A stretch of 64,000 bases of DNA, taken from positions 5,146,001 to 5,210,000 of the forward strand of contig WHVY01000003.1 of the NCBI GenBank assembly GCA_022266195.1. Reading direction: 5' to 3'. Numbering within the stretch: the stretch's first letter is position 1; the number at the start of each line of letters is the position of its first letter. This document shows, piece by piece, positions 22,199-35,600 of this stretch. Position numbers and translations under genes: made by a program. The DNA is from Tetranychus cinnabarinus (lineage: Eukaryota > Arthropoda > Arachnida > Trombidiformes > Tetranychidae). The notes below the pieces were generated by a model that did no database searches, had not been told where the DNA came from, and was given only the letters and a program-made list of their open reading frames with translations.

Positions 22199-25100
22199 TT
22201 AAAAGAGAGTTGACAATTTGTAAGACTTGGGCATGGTTTCATTGGAAGGTGTCGTTGTTGAGCTTTTACCAGACCCAGAACTTGACTTCTTTTTACTCTT
22301 TTCCGAAGTTTTACCCGAAGTAGACTCGGTTCCTGAATCCATTCCCGATTCAAGACCTGATTCAGGTTCATGTGCTTGGCCACAAGTACCACTTCCACTT
22401 GCTTCTGCTCCACCATTTGGATCACCTTCACATGCAGGTTGTTGTAAAGAGTTGGAGACTGATTTTCGTGGTCCAATTAAAGGTCCTTGTCTAACGTGTT
22501 TGGTTAAATCTGGTCGACGACAAGAGGAAATACGATGGACACAATGATAACAGCAACAACACAATGTTTGATTGACCCTTGAACAATTACAGCATCCACA
22601 ACAAAGACAGACTCTGGAAGAGATTCAATGAAAAAGGACAATGAGACTTGATGGTCAAGAAAAATATTGATCACAAAAAAAGCTTTATTATATTTTTTCA
22701 TGCTTCATAGTAAAATACACAAGAAGTGTATACAGTTTGAGTGTAAATCTTGATCCAAGCAAAAGATTAATGAATTGATTTTTTTGTTAAATGATTGATT
22801 CCATGTTAATAACAGTTGATAGATTTAACAAGTTGACACTCACAATGAATCTAAACCTATCGACACTGGATCGGATAACAATCAAGATGATGAAAACAAT
22901 TTGAAATGGTCATTATGAAAATTGGTTGACGATGAAATTACTCAAGGAAGTGAAGATGATCAACAAAAAATAGAAATGTATTGAGTCGTTCATTCTGTGA
23001 TGGTTATTTAGTAGTTTATAAGATCGATTATAACAGAATAGATTTGTTATAAATCCTTTCTTTGGACCAAAGGTAAGTCAAGTGGAAACATTGAGTTACA
23101 ATTGATCAATATTTGACTAACGAGTAGCCTTTCAATTTGAGAAGAGGCTCAATGATACATTAACGATCACAGATTCAGAATAATCAACTAGAAAGGCAAC
23201 ATTATGAATTGAAAAGATTACTTGTTGGAATAATAAGGAATTAGATTCAAATTTTGTTTCGAAATCAGAGTTTCCCTTTTCCAATTGGATCAATGGATTC
23301 TTAATAATACTTGAATCAATCGATACTGATGGTGGGATGAAAAAAAGGTATAAGATGACATTGGAAAGTAAAGAGAGGAGGAAAAGCATATTGACATGAA
23401 ATAGTAAAAAAAGAAGCAAAAAACGAGTTACTGAAGTAAACCTGGAAAAATTTATCATCATCAGGTACAATAATTGGATTACCAATAAATATCACAGAAA
23501 TCTCATCATGAAAATTATGGCATTTCATGCAAAGTTTTGCTGAGCCTAAAGGTTTAAAGGAAAGGTAGTAAAGAGCTGAAAAGGTTAAGGTTAAAATAAG
23601 ATGAAAATATATCTTTACCTAAGTTCAAGTATACAAACAGACTAAACTAGGCTAAGAAATGAAAATGAAAGGTTAAATGATTGAATCACGAGCTGAACAA
23701 AATTCATCTCAACCTGAAGTCTTGACTCAATGTAAGATTGAAATGATTGTTCAAGAATTGTTAAAGGATCCGATTATCAATCCTGGTTCAGTTGAGATTG
23801 ACAATGAATATTGAGAAGCTTTTAATCAACTCATTTGAGTTAGGTTAGAGATGTTGTTTGGAAGGGTGAAAATAAGGTTTAAAGCTTACATATTGTTGGC
23901 AAGACCTTTGTGAAATGGTCTGCGACCTCGTCCAACATAACGGAAAGCAAACATTGACCATGACGATGACTTTGAGTATGGATACGACCAATAAGGGGCA
24001 CCGTGTCGACCCCATCCATTGTGTCCTGAGCCTTGAGATGCTGATCTCATGCGAAGCCAATTTTCAGGAGGCTTACGAAGGTTTGTATTGAAATTGAGCC
24101 CAGCTGTTTTAGGATTACGAGTGTAGGGAACTTGTGAGGGTTTATCGTAGCGAACATAGTTACTAGCAGTAGAGTGGCCGGTCAAGGTGGCGGTACACAT
24201 CTTCGGTCCTTCTACACCTTCCCCGCATCCAACACCACTTTCATTGATCCTGCAACAACTATTTGTTAAAGATACACTTCGCCGTCGATGAGAGGGTGAC
24301 AATGGACCAGGAGCTGGACTTCGAGCATCAGAGGATTCACCGGAGCTGTATGAATCAGTTCGGTAGGAGGTTAAATCACTACAATCTTCTTCGATCTCGT
24401 CCACTGAAGATGAAGATCCGTCATCTTCACATTTTTCGCTGATTAATTCAGATGATTCAACAATCAAATCTGGAGATAGATCAGGATCATCAGCTCTGCT
24501 TGATTGAGATTCATCTTCAAGCAAAGTTATTTCCTCGAGCTTCTTGATACAATGGTTTTCTAAGTTGATTAAATCTAAATAAAGAAAAGAAATTAAATGT
24601 CAACAATTAAAATTAAATAAGCTAACTGTTAATTGATTGATGATTGGATAACCATCAGAATGCGAGTAATTTTTGGTGTAACATCTTCTGTTGAACAATA
24701 AATATCAACGACAAGCTTTTTCCTCTCGAAAATAAGAGTTAACCTTTCATGTTGATCAATTGGTAAATTATGCACTCAACTCTTTGATTAGTTTGATCAA
24801 ATTCAATTAATTAACAAATTGCTAAGGACGAAATAGCTTGTTATTTAATATAAAATGTAATTCTCTGAACCATTCTCTGTTAGCCATCTGAACAAATGTT
24901 TCTCTCGAAGTCTGCTTATATCATCGGACTAATAATGTTTACAAAACAAACACACTGTTAACATACAACTTAAGGAGAGTATGGTTTAATTAATTAAATA
25001 AACAAGATTAAACGGAGTAAACTCAATAATTCAGTAAATTGGTCATTGATTGAGATGGGAATAAGTTACAAGGAATTATTATAACATTATTGAAAAGCAA

Positions 25101-27937
25101 AGTCCCGCCAACTGGCAAACGTTAGGCTTTTGATATTTACAATTTTAACGATTAACACTAATTGTAAAATACCACAAAAATAGATCACAATTAGCTTCAA
25201 GACATTCCAATAAAGCAATCAAAATTTAAAGATCGAAGCCAAGAGATCAATCATCGTAAATTATTACATTAGTCTTTGGTTAAAAAGTGTTGTTGCTTTC
25301 ATTTCTTACTATTAAAAAGACACAAACAGCACAATTGTCACATTTATACATAAATTCACAAAAATAATGAAGAAAAATGAGCAAAAGTGGGTAAAAATTG
25401 ATTTCTTCCGGACTTAGACTTCGTTAGGTTGAAAGGACATAAAATCTGAATATATTTGTGTAATTTAAAGATTTCTCTGATGATCATTTTTCGAGAAAAT
25501 CGAGTTCGAAGTTGAAACTTTCAAAGCTTTTTGTACAATTATGGAAGCAGATTTTTTCATGAAACTTCATTTTCCTGATGTATGTTTTGATGATCAACCA
25601 GGGAATGTATTCATTTTGAGAAATATAACTTTTCTTTTTCTGTAAAACCAATTAGTTCGATTTTCAGTTATACAGATCGCATTCTGTGAGTGTAAGAGTT
25701 AGCGAACTGAAACTTATTATTTGTCCATTTAAATTGTTGGCTCACTTTATGGATTGAATAATTTTATCAAGTTAACAACGATTCTCTTTATTTTGGCCAT
25801 TGCCATTAAAACTTCGAGTCTGGATATTTCGGGAATGGCATCATCTAAAAGCATAATTTTTTCGCCAAACATTAGACTTCAATATGGACTATTACAGCAT
25901 ATAACTGAATAAAGAATAAAATCCAAGTTGCTTCATTAAATAACGAAGATTCTTCCAACGTAGAAGATTAGTTTTTAGATTTATGAATCAAGTTTTGAAT
26001 CTGACAACATAACTTTTAAAATACTATAACTTTTTTTTTAGGATCTTGAATAATTTAATATTCCAGTATATTATAGCCCATAATGAAATCTAATGTTTGG
26101 CGAAAGATTAGTGATTTTAAATGATGTCATTCCCGAAAAATCGAGGCTCAAAGTTTTGAGGCCAATGGCCAAAATAAAGAGAACTGTTGATGATGCGATT
26201 AAATTATTCGCTCCATAATGTGAGCCAACAATTTTCATCGAGGAATAAGCAGTTTGAGCTCTATAACTATCTCAGTTACAGAATGCGATCAGTTTATCTA
26301 AAAATCGAACCTGATCTATTTTACAAAAACGAGTTCTCTAAATAAGATTGTTAATAAATTGTTAGTTCTCTAAATAAGACCATTTTATGGTTAGTTAGCA
26401 AAAGATACATGAGGTACGTGAGCTTTATGAAAAAATCTGATTCCATAGCTGCAGAAAAGGCGTTCGAAGTTTCAACTTTGACCTCGATTTTCTGGAAAAC
26501 TGTCCATTGGATGAATTATTTAATGGTACCATTGGACTCAGTTTTCATGTCCCTACAAACTCACGAAGTCTCAACTCTTTACACAAATGTTCGAGTCTTT
26601 GGCAGCAATCTTTGCATTTGATTTGCAACTTTAACCAGAAAAGTGGTTTATTTACCAAGAAATGGGTTAATATGTGTTTAGTTTTGTTGAGTAAGCGTTT
26701 CTTGCACACTTAACACCCAAATATCATGACCTAAAATGCGCTAATGGAGATTTATTGCATCGGATTTAATTATTAAATAGTAAACGAGCAAATTGGTAAA
26801 AGAATGATGTCTGTAGGGGCCATTATTCTCGAAATATCGAGGCTCAAAGTTTTAAGACCATTAGCCAAAATCGAGAGAACTGTTGACTACTCGTTAAAAT
26901 TTTTCAATCCATAATGTGAGCCAACAATTTGTATGGACAAATAATAAGTTTCAGTTCGCAAACTCTTACACTCACAGAATGCGATCTGTTTAACTGAAAA
27001 TCGAACTAATTGGTTTTACAGAAAAAGAAAATTTATATTTCTCAAAATGAATACATTATCTAGTTGGGCATCAAAACATACATCAGGAAACTGAAGTTTC
27101 ATGAAAAAACCTGCTTCCATAATTGTACAAAAAGCTTTGAAAGTTTCAACTTCGAACTCGATTTTTTCGAAAACTGTTCATCAGAGAAATCTTAGAATTG
27201 CATAAATAGCCTCAGATTTCATGTCCCTACAACCTAACAGAGTCTAAATTTGAAAAAAATAAATTTCACCCGTTTTTGGTCATTTGTGTTAATTTGTTCA
27301 TAATAAGTGTGTAAATGTGTCTCTTTGCTTTGTTTTCAGTTATTTTGATTCATTTCTTTGTTATGTTTAACCGATTGAGTTGAATTTTTATTTAGCTTTT
27401 TCTTGGTTCAAAATTGTAGCCTGTCAACTCTAACAAAGAAGATGCGTCAATTACTTGACAACTTTTTCGTTGATAATTTCGTTATTGATTTAATTAAACT
27501 ATTCCTAAGTGATGTAAAATAATCCATTGTTGCTGTCTGTGCCGTCAAATGATTTACATAATAATGGAAATGTAAATTGGTAAGGAGACAACACTTCCCT
27601 TTGAGATTGATTTGTGAATAGTGAAGAAGCTTCATTGTCATGGTTGACAAATTGATTGAATAAATTGAACCAGATAATTGTGAAACTGAAAAGTATACCC
27701 ATGATATTTACAGTGAAAATGGGAATAAATTGATTACAGCTAAAAGTCATTTGATACATCAATTACATGTGCAGCTTTGGAGGTGGCACCTCCAAGACGC
27801 TAAGGACTTCAAAAAGAGTATCTAATGCAAGATATCCGACTATACGTACCTTTGATGTTTGTTGGCTCGGTTAGTTGATAATGATGAATTTCAGCTACAA
27901 CTTGGGTTGTCACGAATGATTTATCATAATCTTTCAT
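22199..27937 (-). CDS. Unrecognised acidic/Ser-rich protein with a dense cysteine cluster
   Basis: Minus-strand model: exon 1 27937..27850, exon 2 24574..23890, exon 3 22613..22199; 395 aa. Phases fit (1, then 2); donors are GTACGT and GTAAGC. The ATG sits in good context (caacaATGa). Residues 1-60 look helical, with a leucine/acidic stretch LINLENHCIKKLEEITLLED. About 60-130 is very acidic and Ser-rich, followed by SPAPGPLSPSHRRRS. About 170-257 is Trp/Tyr/Gly/Arg-rich, ending RYVGRGRRPFHKGL. Residues 260-289 contain 12 cysteines (CLCCGCCNC, then CCCCYHC), followed by a Gly/Ser/Thr/Lys-rich tail. There is no signal peptide or clear membrane span. The cysteines beside basic residues suggest palmitoylation or metal binding, but I recognise no family. 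Extra exons within the two introns (3275 and 1276 bp) cannot be excluded. Confidence 0.65.
25411..25925 (-). repeat. Intronic repeat family, inverted copy
   Basis: Read in reverse, this segment matches 26810-27250 closely, about 90% by eye over its best 250 bp (for example 'gtgagccaacaattt', 'acactcacagaatgcgatct', 'cgaactaattggttttacag'). It also matches 26038-26575 less well. It lies in intron 1 of the cysteine-cluster gene, with no coding capacity. Confidence 0.8.
26038..26575 (+). repeat. Intronic repeat family, direct copy 1 (diverged)
   Basis: Same order of landmarks as 26810-27250: 'cgaggctcaaagttttgag', 'gtgagccaacaatttt', 'cagaatgcgatc', 'catgtccctacaa'. Its left end ('tctaatgtttggcgaaa') matches the right end of the inverted copy at about 25866, so the two face each other as a foldback about a short spacer (about 25926-26037). 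Confidence 0.7.
26810..27250 (+). repeat. Intronic repeat family, direct copy 2
   Basis: Near-complementary to 25411-25830 and directly repeated from 26100-26575. The ends are recognised by 'ctcgaaatatcgaggctc' at the left and 'aacctaacagagtctaa' at the right. Confidence 0.75.
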
Positions 27938-29693
27938 TGTTGCTCCAAAGGTAAATATACGAAACAACTGATATTGAAATTTTGAGATGAACTGAGAAAG
28001 ATGAAGCAAAGAGTAAATGTCAAAAATTGTTTTCCTGGTCTTTTCTTTGTAGCATTTAGATACAAATTTGGAATTGGTTTTGATTTAATTTTTGGTAACC
28101 TCCTAAATCTGTCCGTTTTTACCTCCAGTCAACCAAACTTGACTACTTTATGTTTTGACAATCAAAGTTAAATTGTTTAAAATTGATTTTTGGTCAGCAC
28201 TAATTCAATGGGTTTAAATTAAGATGTTTGTTGGTTATCATGGGCTCAGTCTAAAGCTGGCTGGAAGCAAAAACAGATTTATTTTGGACGTTACCAGTTT
28301 TTTTAAGGTACAGATATTTTCAATGGATATCTGTGTTCAGCTGATTACAGATGTACCTGGTATTGAATCAAGGCCAAACTAACCTGTGATGATGATGGTG
28401 ATGAGGGTCAGAGAAATAGGAAAGAGTGAAGCAGATCAATATCATCAAAACAAAAGTCCAACATTGGTTAGCAGTGATTTATGGAACCAGTTAAAATGAT
28501 AATTAACATTGATGAGAGATACAAGTGGGATAACACATTAGTACACAAAACACAATGGATTTAAGATTAAGGATAAACCCAACTCTACAGGATAAATAGA
28601 CTATCGATTGAGAGTCACCAACAAGAGTGAAGGAAGAAGACGATTAAATCGTTGACAATGATTCAAGATTTCAATTCGTTGTTGCTGATGTTATTGTTTT
28701 TTGTTGTCTCTTCCAAACTTATTATGTTCCAGCACTACACCTACTTTTATTACTATTATATCATTGTTGTTATTATCATTGAATACTGGGAATGCTCGAT
28801 CAACAAGATTTTTCCTGAGTGAGATTCACAATCAGAATTGTTGGTATAAATCTTTGCGTCGAATCCAAATTTTTTGGTAACTCATATCTCTTTCACTCCA
28901 ACCCTTTATTTGTATTTTCTGGTTCAAACCAAGAAAGAGATGATGATATTGTGATAAAGGATTACCTCCCAGCAGCCACGTTATTGGTTAACAAATAAAT
29001 ACAGCATCAAGTTCACCGAATATAAAATGAAAGGTTTCATTTTCGCACAAAGTTCTGGCTTACATTTCTCTGACCTCTACAAATTGCGTCAAGAATGAGG
29101 TTAAGTCAAGTCCGATAAGAAACTAGTCGATATACTGGTTAATCATTTTCACTCCAATGTTTAAATCCATTAAAAAATAAGCCATAAACTTACGAGACTT
29201 GTGATGTGAACCTCAAGAAAATAGCATCGGAAAATCAGATCTTTTGGTAATGTTGAAGTCATTCAATGATGAAGTGAAATATAACATGAAAACAGCTATT
29301 ACAAGTAATGATACAAATCACTAACACTTGATTTAAAACAATTCAACAGTTTCTTTTTTACACTTACACATAAGTCATGTCTAATACCCACCCTTGAAGA
29401 CCTCAAAGGTCCTCTATTTAAGGAGGCCAGGGTACCCGGATCCAGATTAGGAAAGCTATTGGTTGATACAATGTTGAACAATTTTTTAGTTAATTTCAAG
29501 TTGTGTTTAGTTTTTCACTTGCTATTATTTTGTTTTTCCGATCATAGATGGAGTCACTGAGTTACGGAGCTTCAAACTTTTTTTTGGTTTTTATTAAGGT
29601 ATGAACCCTAGTCAGTCAGTCAGTGTAATGTTAGTCTAATGGTAGCTATGTATTTGGATACAACAAAGTGAAGTGTTCAAGTGTCAGGCAACA
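27938..29693. other. Divergent intergenic region between the cysteine-cluster and Ig/FN3 genes
   Basis: The minus gene starts at 27937 and the receptor CDS at 29694, so both promoters should lie here. No convincing exon was found. A short GC-richer patch (about 29390-29455, including 'gggtacccggatcc') stands out from the AT-rich background; its role is unknown. Confidence 0.45.
29611..29624 (+). promoter_or_regulatory. Candidate initiator cluster of the Ig/FN3 receptor gene
   Basis: Three tandem GTCA units give overlapping TCAGT motifs, which resemble the arthropod initiator consensus TCAGTY, 70-83 bp before the ATG at 29694. No TATA box was noticed about 30 bp upstream. Suggestive only. Confidence 0.25.
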
Positions 29694-32600
29694 ATGTTAA
29701 TCAACACCAATGGAGTAGGAGATTTGTTTTTCATTTCAATTTTAACAATTTCATTTCTTCTTTCATGTGAAACACACGAAATAATTATCCGTCGAGGACA
29801 CAATGGATCAATACCATGTTTACCAGTTCAACGGTCAAGTAAAATTGACAAACTGGAATGGTGGAAAGAGGATAAAAAAATCGCCGAGGTAAGATTACTT
29901 TTAAATCACAATTCGATTAGGCTCAAGTCATTGTTAATCCTTTTCCGGGTTTACATGATCATAACCATGCTGTTATAATTGACCAACGCTGTGATCATTT
30001 CAAGATTTGTCATCAACACCTGTCATGGTTTGAGTAACAAAAAGATAGAGAAAAGAGATAAAGAAGATAAAATTGATTTCGACAGTTAATTGATAGCTAA
30101 TTTTTTAATTAATACAGTTGACCATGTTGAATGCCTTCGACGGTACCCTTAATCAGTTGAAATTATTTAACAAGAAAAATATATTTTACTCTTTTCTTCC
30201 TTTTTTTGCTTCTTCTTTACTCTTTCGGTTTGTCCAATATTTGACTCGAATTGGGCATGATCCGTTCAATATGCCGAATAAGTAAGAGTAGCTTTTGACT
30301 CATTGTTATGACTTTAAATCGAGTATCGACTCTGACATAAGTAATTCAATTTAATTTTTTTGTAGCATCTTGAATGATCTGAAATTTCAGCGCGAGAATC
30401 TCCGAAAACTAAAAAACTTTTCATCAAAATTTGGTCAAATTTTTTGGCGCAAAATCATTTTCCTGAAACCTCTTTGCTCAATTTAACCAACACTGTTAGT
30501 GATGATTAATGATCTCATGAAATGTTTAAGAAAATTGAAAATTGAATTAATCAAGTTTTGCCGGTAAACAATTTAAATCAATTTGAAAGCAAAGATCAAC
30601 TTTGTCATCTTCATTTTGTTTATTGTCTAACATTATAAAAATAATATTTTAACACAATTTTTCATTAACACTCGACTGACTAGATCAAGTTAAATGATGA
30701 TCTTCAGAAATCCTTAATCAATGAACATTTTACTCAACCAATTAGTCGTTTAATTATTGATAGTTGGCTATGAATCACGTGAGAATCGAGTTGTTATCTT
30801 TGAAAGTGGTCAACTTGTAAACCTAATTTTTTCACCTTTATCTTGACTTGTCAGATTAAAGAGAGTCGCATGACTCTTTGGACAGCTGAAGACCTTCATG
30901 TTGCATTTTTACCTGAAACTGGAGGACTTTATTTTCGTTCAGCTCAATACCAAGACGATGGTGAATACTCTTGTATTGTGAATGAGAAAAAAACAGCAGA
31001 TGGCAATGTCCGTCTCTACATTCAAGGTAAGTCACCTGCTTTTCTCGTCTCAACACAAAACAACTGAAATCATTGAGATTAACCCATTTCTAGTAGACAT
31101 CAATTTACCGGTCAACTAAACCATTTACAAACTAATAATAGCAAGTGAATATTGAAACAATAATTACACAAATTTAATGATTTGATTAAAGTTGTTGAGT
31201 TTTTTTTTCAACACACAAATCAGTCATTAGGTAACAAGAAATTATTAAAAAAAAGTAACGATTGATCAAAATATCAATGAGACGTCTTGTATTAATAGAC
31301 CAAAAAAAGTACGAACAACAAAAAAATAACAAATGATTTACCCAAAATTACAGTTTACACTGCAGTTTGTATCAAATTTAACTAAAGTGTTGAAGATTAT
31401 GATTGATACTCTTAACAATCATTATTATTTCTGTGGTCAGAAAAAAATATATCATTTTATATATTCAATGAAGTTAAGGCCACAGAAAAAAAACATCTCA
31501 ACGTTAACCGTTGATCTTTACCTCATCTTTAACTCCTCTTTATCATTCTGATGCTGACTATTATCTTTGAAAAATGATTGTTACATGATTAGGTGCTGAC
31601 CTTGTCAAGAGCAAAAATGTTACCTCACTGAGGCCAAACGTTTTTTGCTTTTGATCAACTCAGGCCAAACAAAAAACTCCCCCAACCACCTTCATCCTGA
31701 CTGTTGGTGAAAACCTTTAATTTTCAATCCCAACAAATTGCACCATTGACTCTGTTTGTTTTCAGCATCTTCTTCCTCCTCTTATCGTGAAATCCGGTCA
31801 AAAAATTTTGGCCTTTTCTTCTTCTTCTTGCAAATGTTCAACTTGAAACTCCCATAGCAATAAGTCTCATTGAAAGGTATTTAGCAAAAAATATGATTAC
31901 AATGATCAGTTGAAGACGTGGTTAACTTGATAACATCAAATTGTGCTCAAACTGAATTATCATTGTCCGCCCACTAAATAAACTTATCGTTATCTTGATG
32001 AGTCTGAATACTGGTCAATGGAATACATGGAAAAAATGTGATTGGAATGAATTTGGGTTTTCCAAAAGTTCTATGATATTATTGGAATGGTTCATGTTTT
32101 CTGATTAATTTACTTTGACCCAGTTTTGCTTGTAACTCCTCTGAGGCAATGAGAAGAGCAAAGTTGAGTTTCAATGAACTTTGCTCAGCTTCGTAGGCAT
32201 TGCGTCAACTCTGTTTATCCGGAGATGATAACGATGAGAATAACAATGAAGAAGAGTGATGAAAATAGCGTTTACAGGTCAAACTGGATACAATTTCAAG
32301 ATGAACATTTTCAATAATTTATTCATTTTTACAGTTTTCATTTTTTTCCAACATTTTCCAATTTCTGGGTCATTTGCAAATTATTATCCATGCATTTACC
32401 AATGATGATAGGGAAGGAAAGATGCTGCTGAGGTTGGTGATGAACAAGATGGGCAAGATGATTAACCAAAGCTAAATTGCTACAGATGATGCTAATAGTG
32501 AATAAATCGTATCAAAGCGTGTTAAGGATAAAAATGATTTCCATCTTCTTATATCACAGTGAATTGCGATTAGTAAAGCTTCCCAATTGATTAGCTTCGT

Positions 32601-35600
32601 AACGTTTTAACAATAATATCGTTTTGAATAAAAAAACAACTGAACAGGAATCTTGCTTGAATGCTCACTATCCTCTGGCTCGTGCTGAGATTGTCACTGC
32701 TCAATGCTCATCATCATAATCACCATCACAATCAAATAATGATCATAATCTTTGTCTCATTCAAACTCATTAATCTCGGAATCTCTTCTGAAACAATTTT
32801 GATTTCTAGTGAATCTTAACGATCCTTTCATCTTTTGTTTCAGATTCAATTTTTAACGTTTTCTTCTTTTAATTTCTCTCGACAATTTGAAATGATATTT
32901 TGTAGTTGAAATTTTGATTTAAGCTCAACAACATTTAAGATAAATTTTGTAGCCATTAAAGTAGTAAAGTGATGATGTTTGATGACAGAAAGATGATTCA
33001 AAAAGATGCATTACTGTACAAAGAGATGAAAAATGATGAAAATGATGATAATAATAATGATGATGATGCGTCACAGTTACTGGTAATAAACTCAAGACCA
33101 TTGATTGATAGTCATGTTGCCTAGTTTAACCGGATTATCAAAGTACCTTTTCATCATTTTACCTGAAGAGCAAAAAACAAAAATTGTGATCTTTGGGACT
33201 TTCTTGTTTCACTGTTTGATATCATCCAAATTGCATATTACAATTGGATTGGCCAGTAAACCACGAACCAGAGCATCTTTCATCTGAAAAGATGATGATG
33301 ATGATAATCTTAAGGTGACTTTAAACCCATTTTCAAGACTCAACTTTGAAATATATTTTCATGAGCCATTCTTGAGTTGACAAGTCACCATGAATCTTTA
33401 CCTTGCAATCAATTTAATTAAGTTTATCCAATTGATTAAGCAAACCAAATGTCTTCAACTTTGAAATACGAGAAAAAATAAGGAAAAAAGTATACTTTTT
33501 TTACTCAATGACAATCCATTTATTTCAAGTGAATTACAGGAAACTTTGAATTTCATGGTTCATTATCAGAACAACTTCAAGTTGCTGAAAGATTCAATTT
33601 TGTTCAGTTTATCGAATGAACAAAAAAAAGCTCTCAAAAAATGATGATTCAGCAAAGAACAGAAGAAACTGAAGAAATGAAAAATGTTTCAATTTTTGTT
33701 GAACTCAATCAGCTGAGCAAAACAAAAGGTGAAAGTTTGACCCAAGGTCAGTCGATAATTGTTTTTCCTCATTTCCAGTGTTACCTCATTTATTTGCTTG
33801 TTAAGATATGTCAAGATAAATCGCTTTTTTTACGTAAATCTTTAGCACTTTCCTATCTTCCCATCAATAGTGAATTAAAGTTGATTGTAAATTTGAAACA
33901 AAATTAACCAAAGCAAAATGGTTTGGCTGCTGTTTCTGCTTCTGTAATATTAGTTTGCAATTTTCATCATCATCACCCTGCAAACAAACAAGCAAACAAA
34001 AAATGAGAGATTACTTTGAAGAGTAAAAAAAGGTAGAGATAAGATGAAACACCAAAAGTTAACTTTTACCTTCTCTTACCTTCTAAGACTTTCATAGGTA
34101 AACTGGTCTTAATAATAGCATAATAACTTGACCATCGATGGTCAATCAAAGTAAACAAAGTGAGAGGGAAAAACTTGAAATAATAACAAATAATTGGTTG
34201 ATGTGCGTTGTCAAAATGTTTGCAAGCAATAACATGATGATGATGATGATGATGATGAAGGGGAGTAAAAGCAGGCGATTACGTTTACATGATGATGAAC
34301 GCTATTAGCTGAAATTGTTTAGCACCTAAATAAGCTTTACAATTGATAATACTTGAGAGAGAAGAAGATGAAGAAGAAAAAATTGATGAAGAGAGGGAGA
34401 GATGAAAGGATGACTTGTGAAGCCCACAAAATGTTTGCTAACAAGGAAAGGAAAGTTAAGGTTTACCTGGGAACCATGAACATTGGAAAAGGTCAGTTTG
34501 CAGTGAAAATTTAAAGCCACTTGAAATGATGAGGTAAACTTGTATTTCTGCCACAAATCAATTTGAAATAATCGCTGGGTCAAAGGGCGAGTTAATATTG
34601 TTATTTTTGCCTTTTCATTGTTTTCATGTTTACCCGAAACAAATCATCTTAGAGACTTGAAGAGAGAGAGAAGAGAAAGGATAATGATGATAATGATGAG
34701 GGGTAATGATGAAGGTGGAGTGATGCAGAAAAGGTTAACTTCATAGGTTAACATTTCTTGACGTTTTAGCCATTTCAATGTACTTAGTCTTTGCTTGTTT
34801 AAAATATATAACATTAAGCTTTACCTTTAGTTTTATAATTCACTTGAATATTTGGCTTATTTTTTTGCTTCTCTCTCTGTCTTATAAGATTTAAATGATA
34901 ATATTAAGTGGATTAAATGATTAAATTATTTTTAAATACATAATATTTTTGTTTCTTCCCTTAACTTGTTGGTAATAAATTGAAAAGCTTGAAATTTTCT
35001 TCTTCTTCTTCTTCTTTTTTACCTTTGAATTATTAGCATTTTTGTGAAACAAGTAAAGTTTCATTGGCTTTTAAATACAGGTAGATGATGATGATGAAGT
35101 GGGCTGAGTGAGAAGTGCCTTTCTTCCTTTGAAATGGATAAAAAAAATGATTCCTAATGGATCAAGATGAGAAAACAGTTGAGTGTTATGATTGATGAGA
35201 ATTATTCAGAAGTTTGACTGATCAGTCAACGTAATCAACCCATAACCATATTGATAACACCTTGAGAATCATGGATAACATCATCAGCACTTATCATGAT
35301 TATCACCTTATCATAGTCACTAAAGTTCACACAAAATTTGACATCAGCCATTTTCATAATATTCATGGATAAAATGGTTTGTCCAACTTGAACTGATATC
35401 AATTGCCATTAGATCAAAAAGCGTAGGTTTTCCCATATTTTCATGTTCAACTTATTGTGACAAGAAAAATGACAAAATTTACAAAAATTCAACTTAAAGT
35501 TGAGTTTTCATCGAATCATTATTGTGACAAGAATATCTAAACCAGAATTGACCAAACAAATCTACTGAAGTTGATTCTGATAAACGTTTCAACAACAAAA

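Noticed and set aside
23440..23545. Exon-like minus-strand segment (reads KLCMKCHNFHDE...) with splice-like borders inside intron 2 of the cysteine-cluster gene
   Set aside because: Its open frame needs a phase-1 donor, but the preceding exon ends in phase 2. Joined as such it hits TAA within a few codons. Direct joining of exons 2 and 3 is in frame without it.
29390..29455. Possible cloning-vector contamination ('ggtacccggatcc' resembles a polylinker)
   Set aside because: It does not match a standard polylinker through its full length, and the flanks are ordinary local AT-rich sequence.
33641..33907. 88-aa plus-strand frame starting with two Met in the receptor intron
   Set aside because: The first half looks protein-like and there is a GTCAGT that could be a donor. 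But no partner exon, no family resemblance, and the second half is hydrophobic low-complexity.
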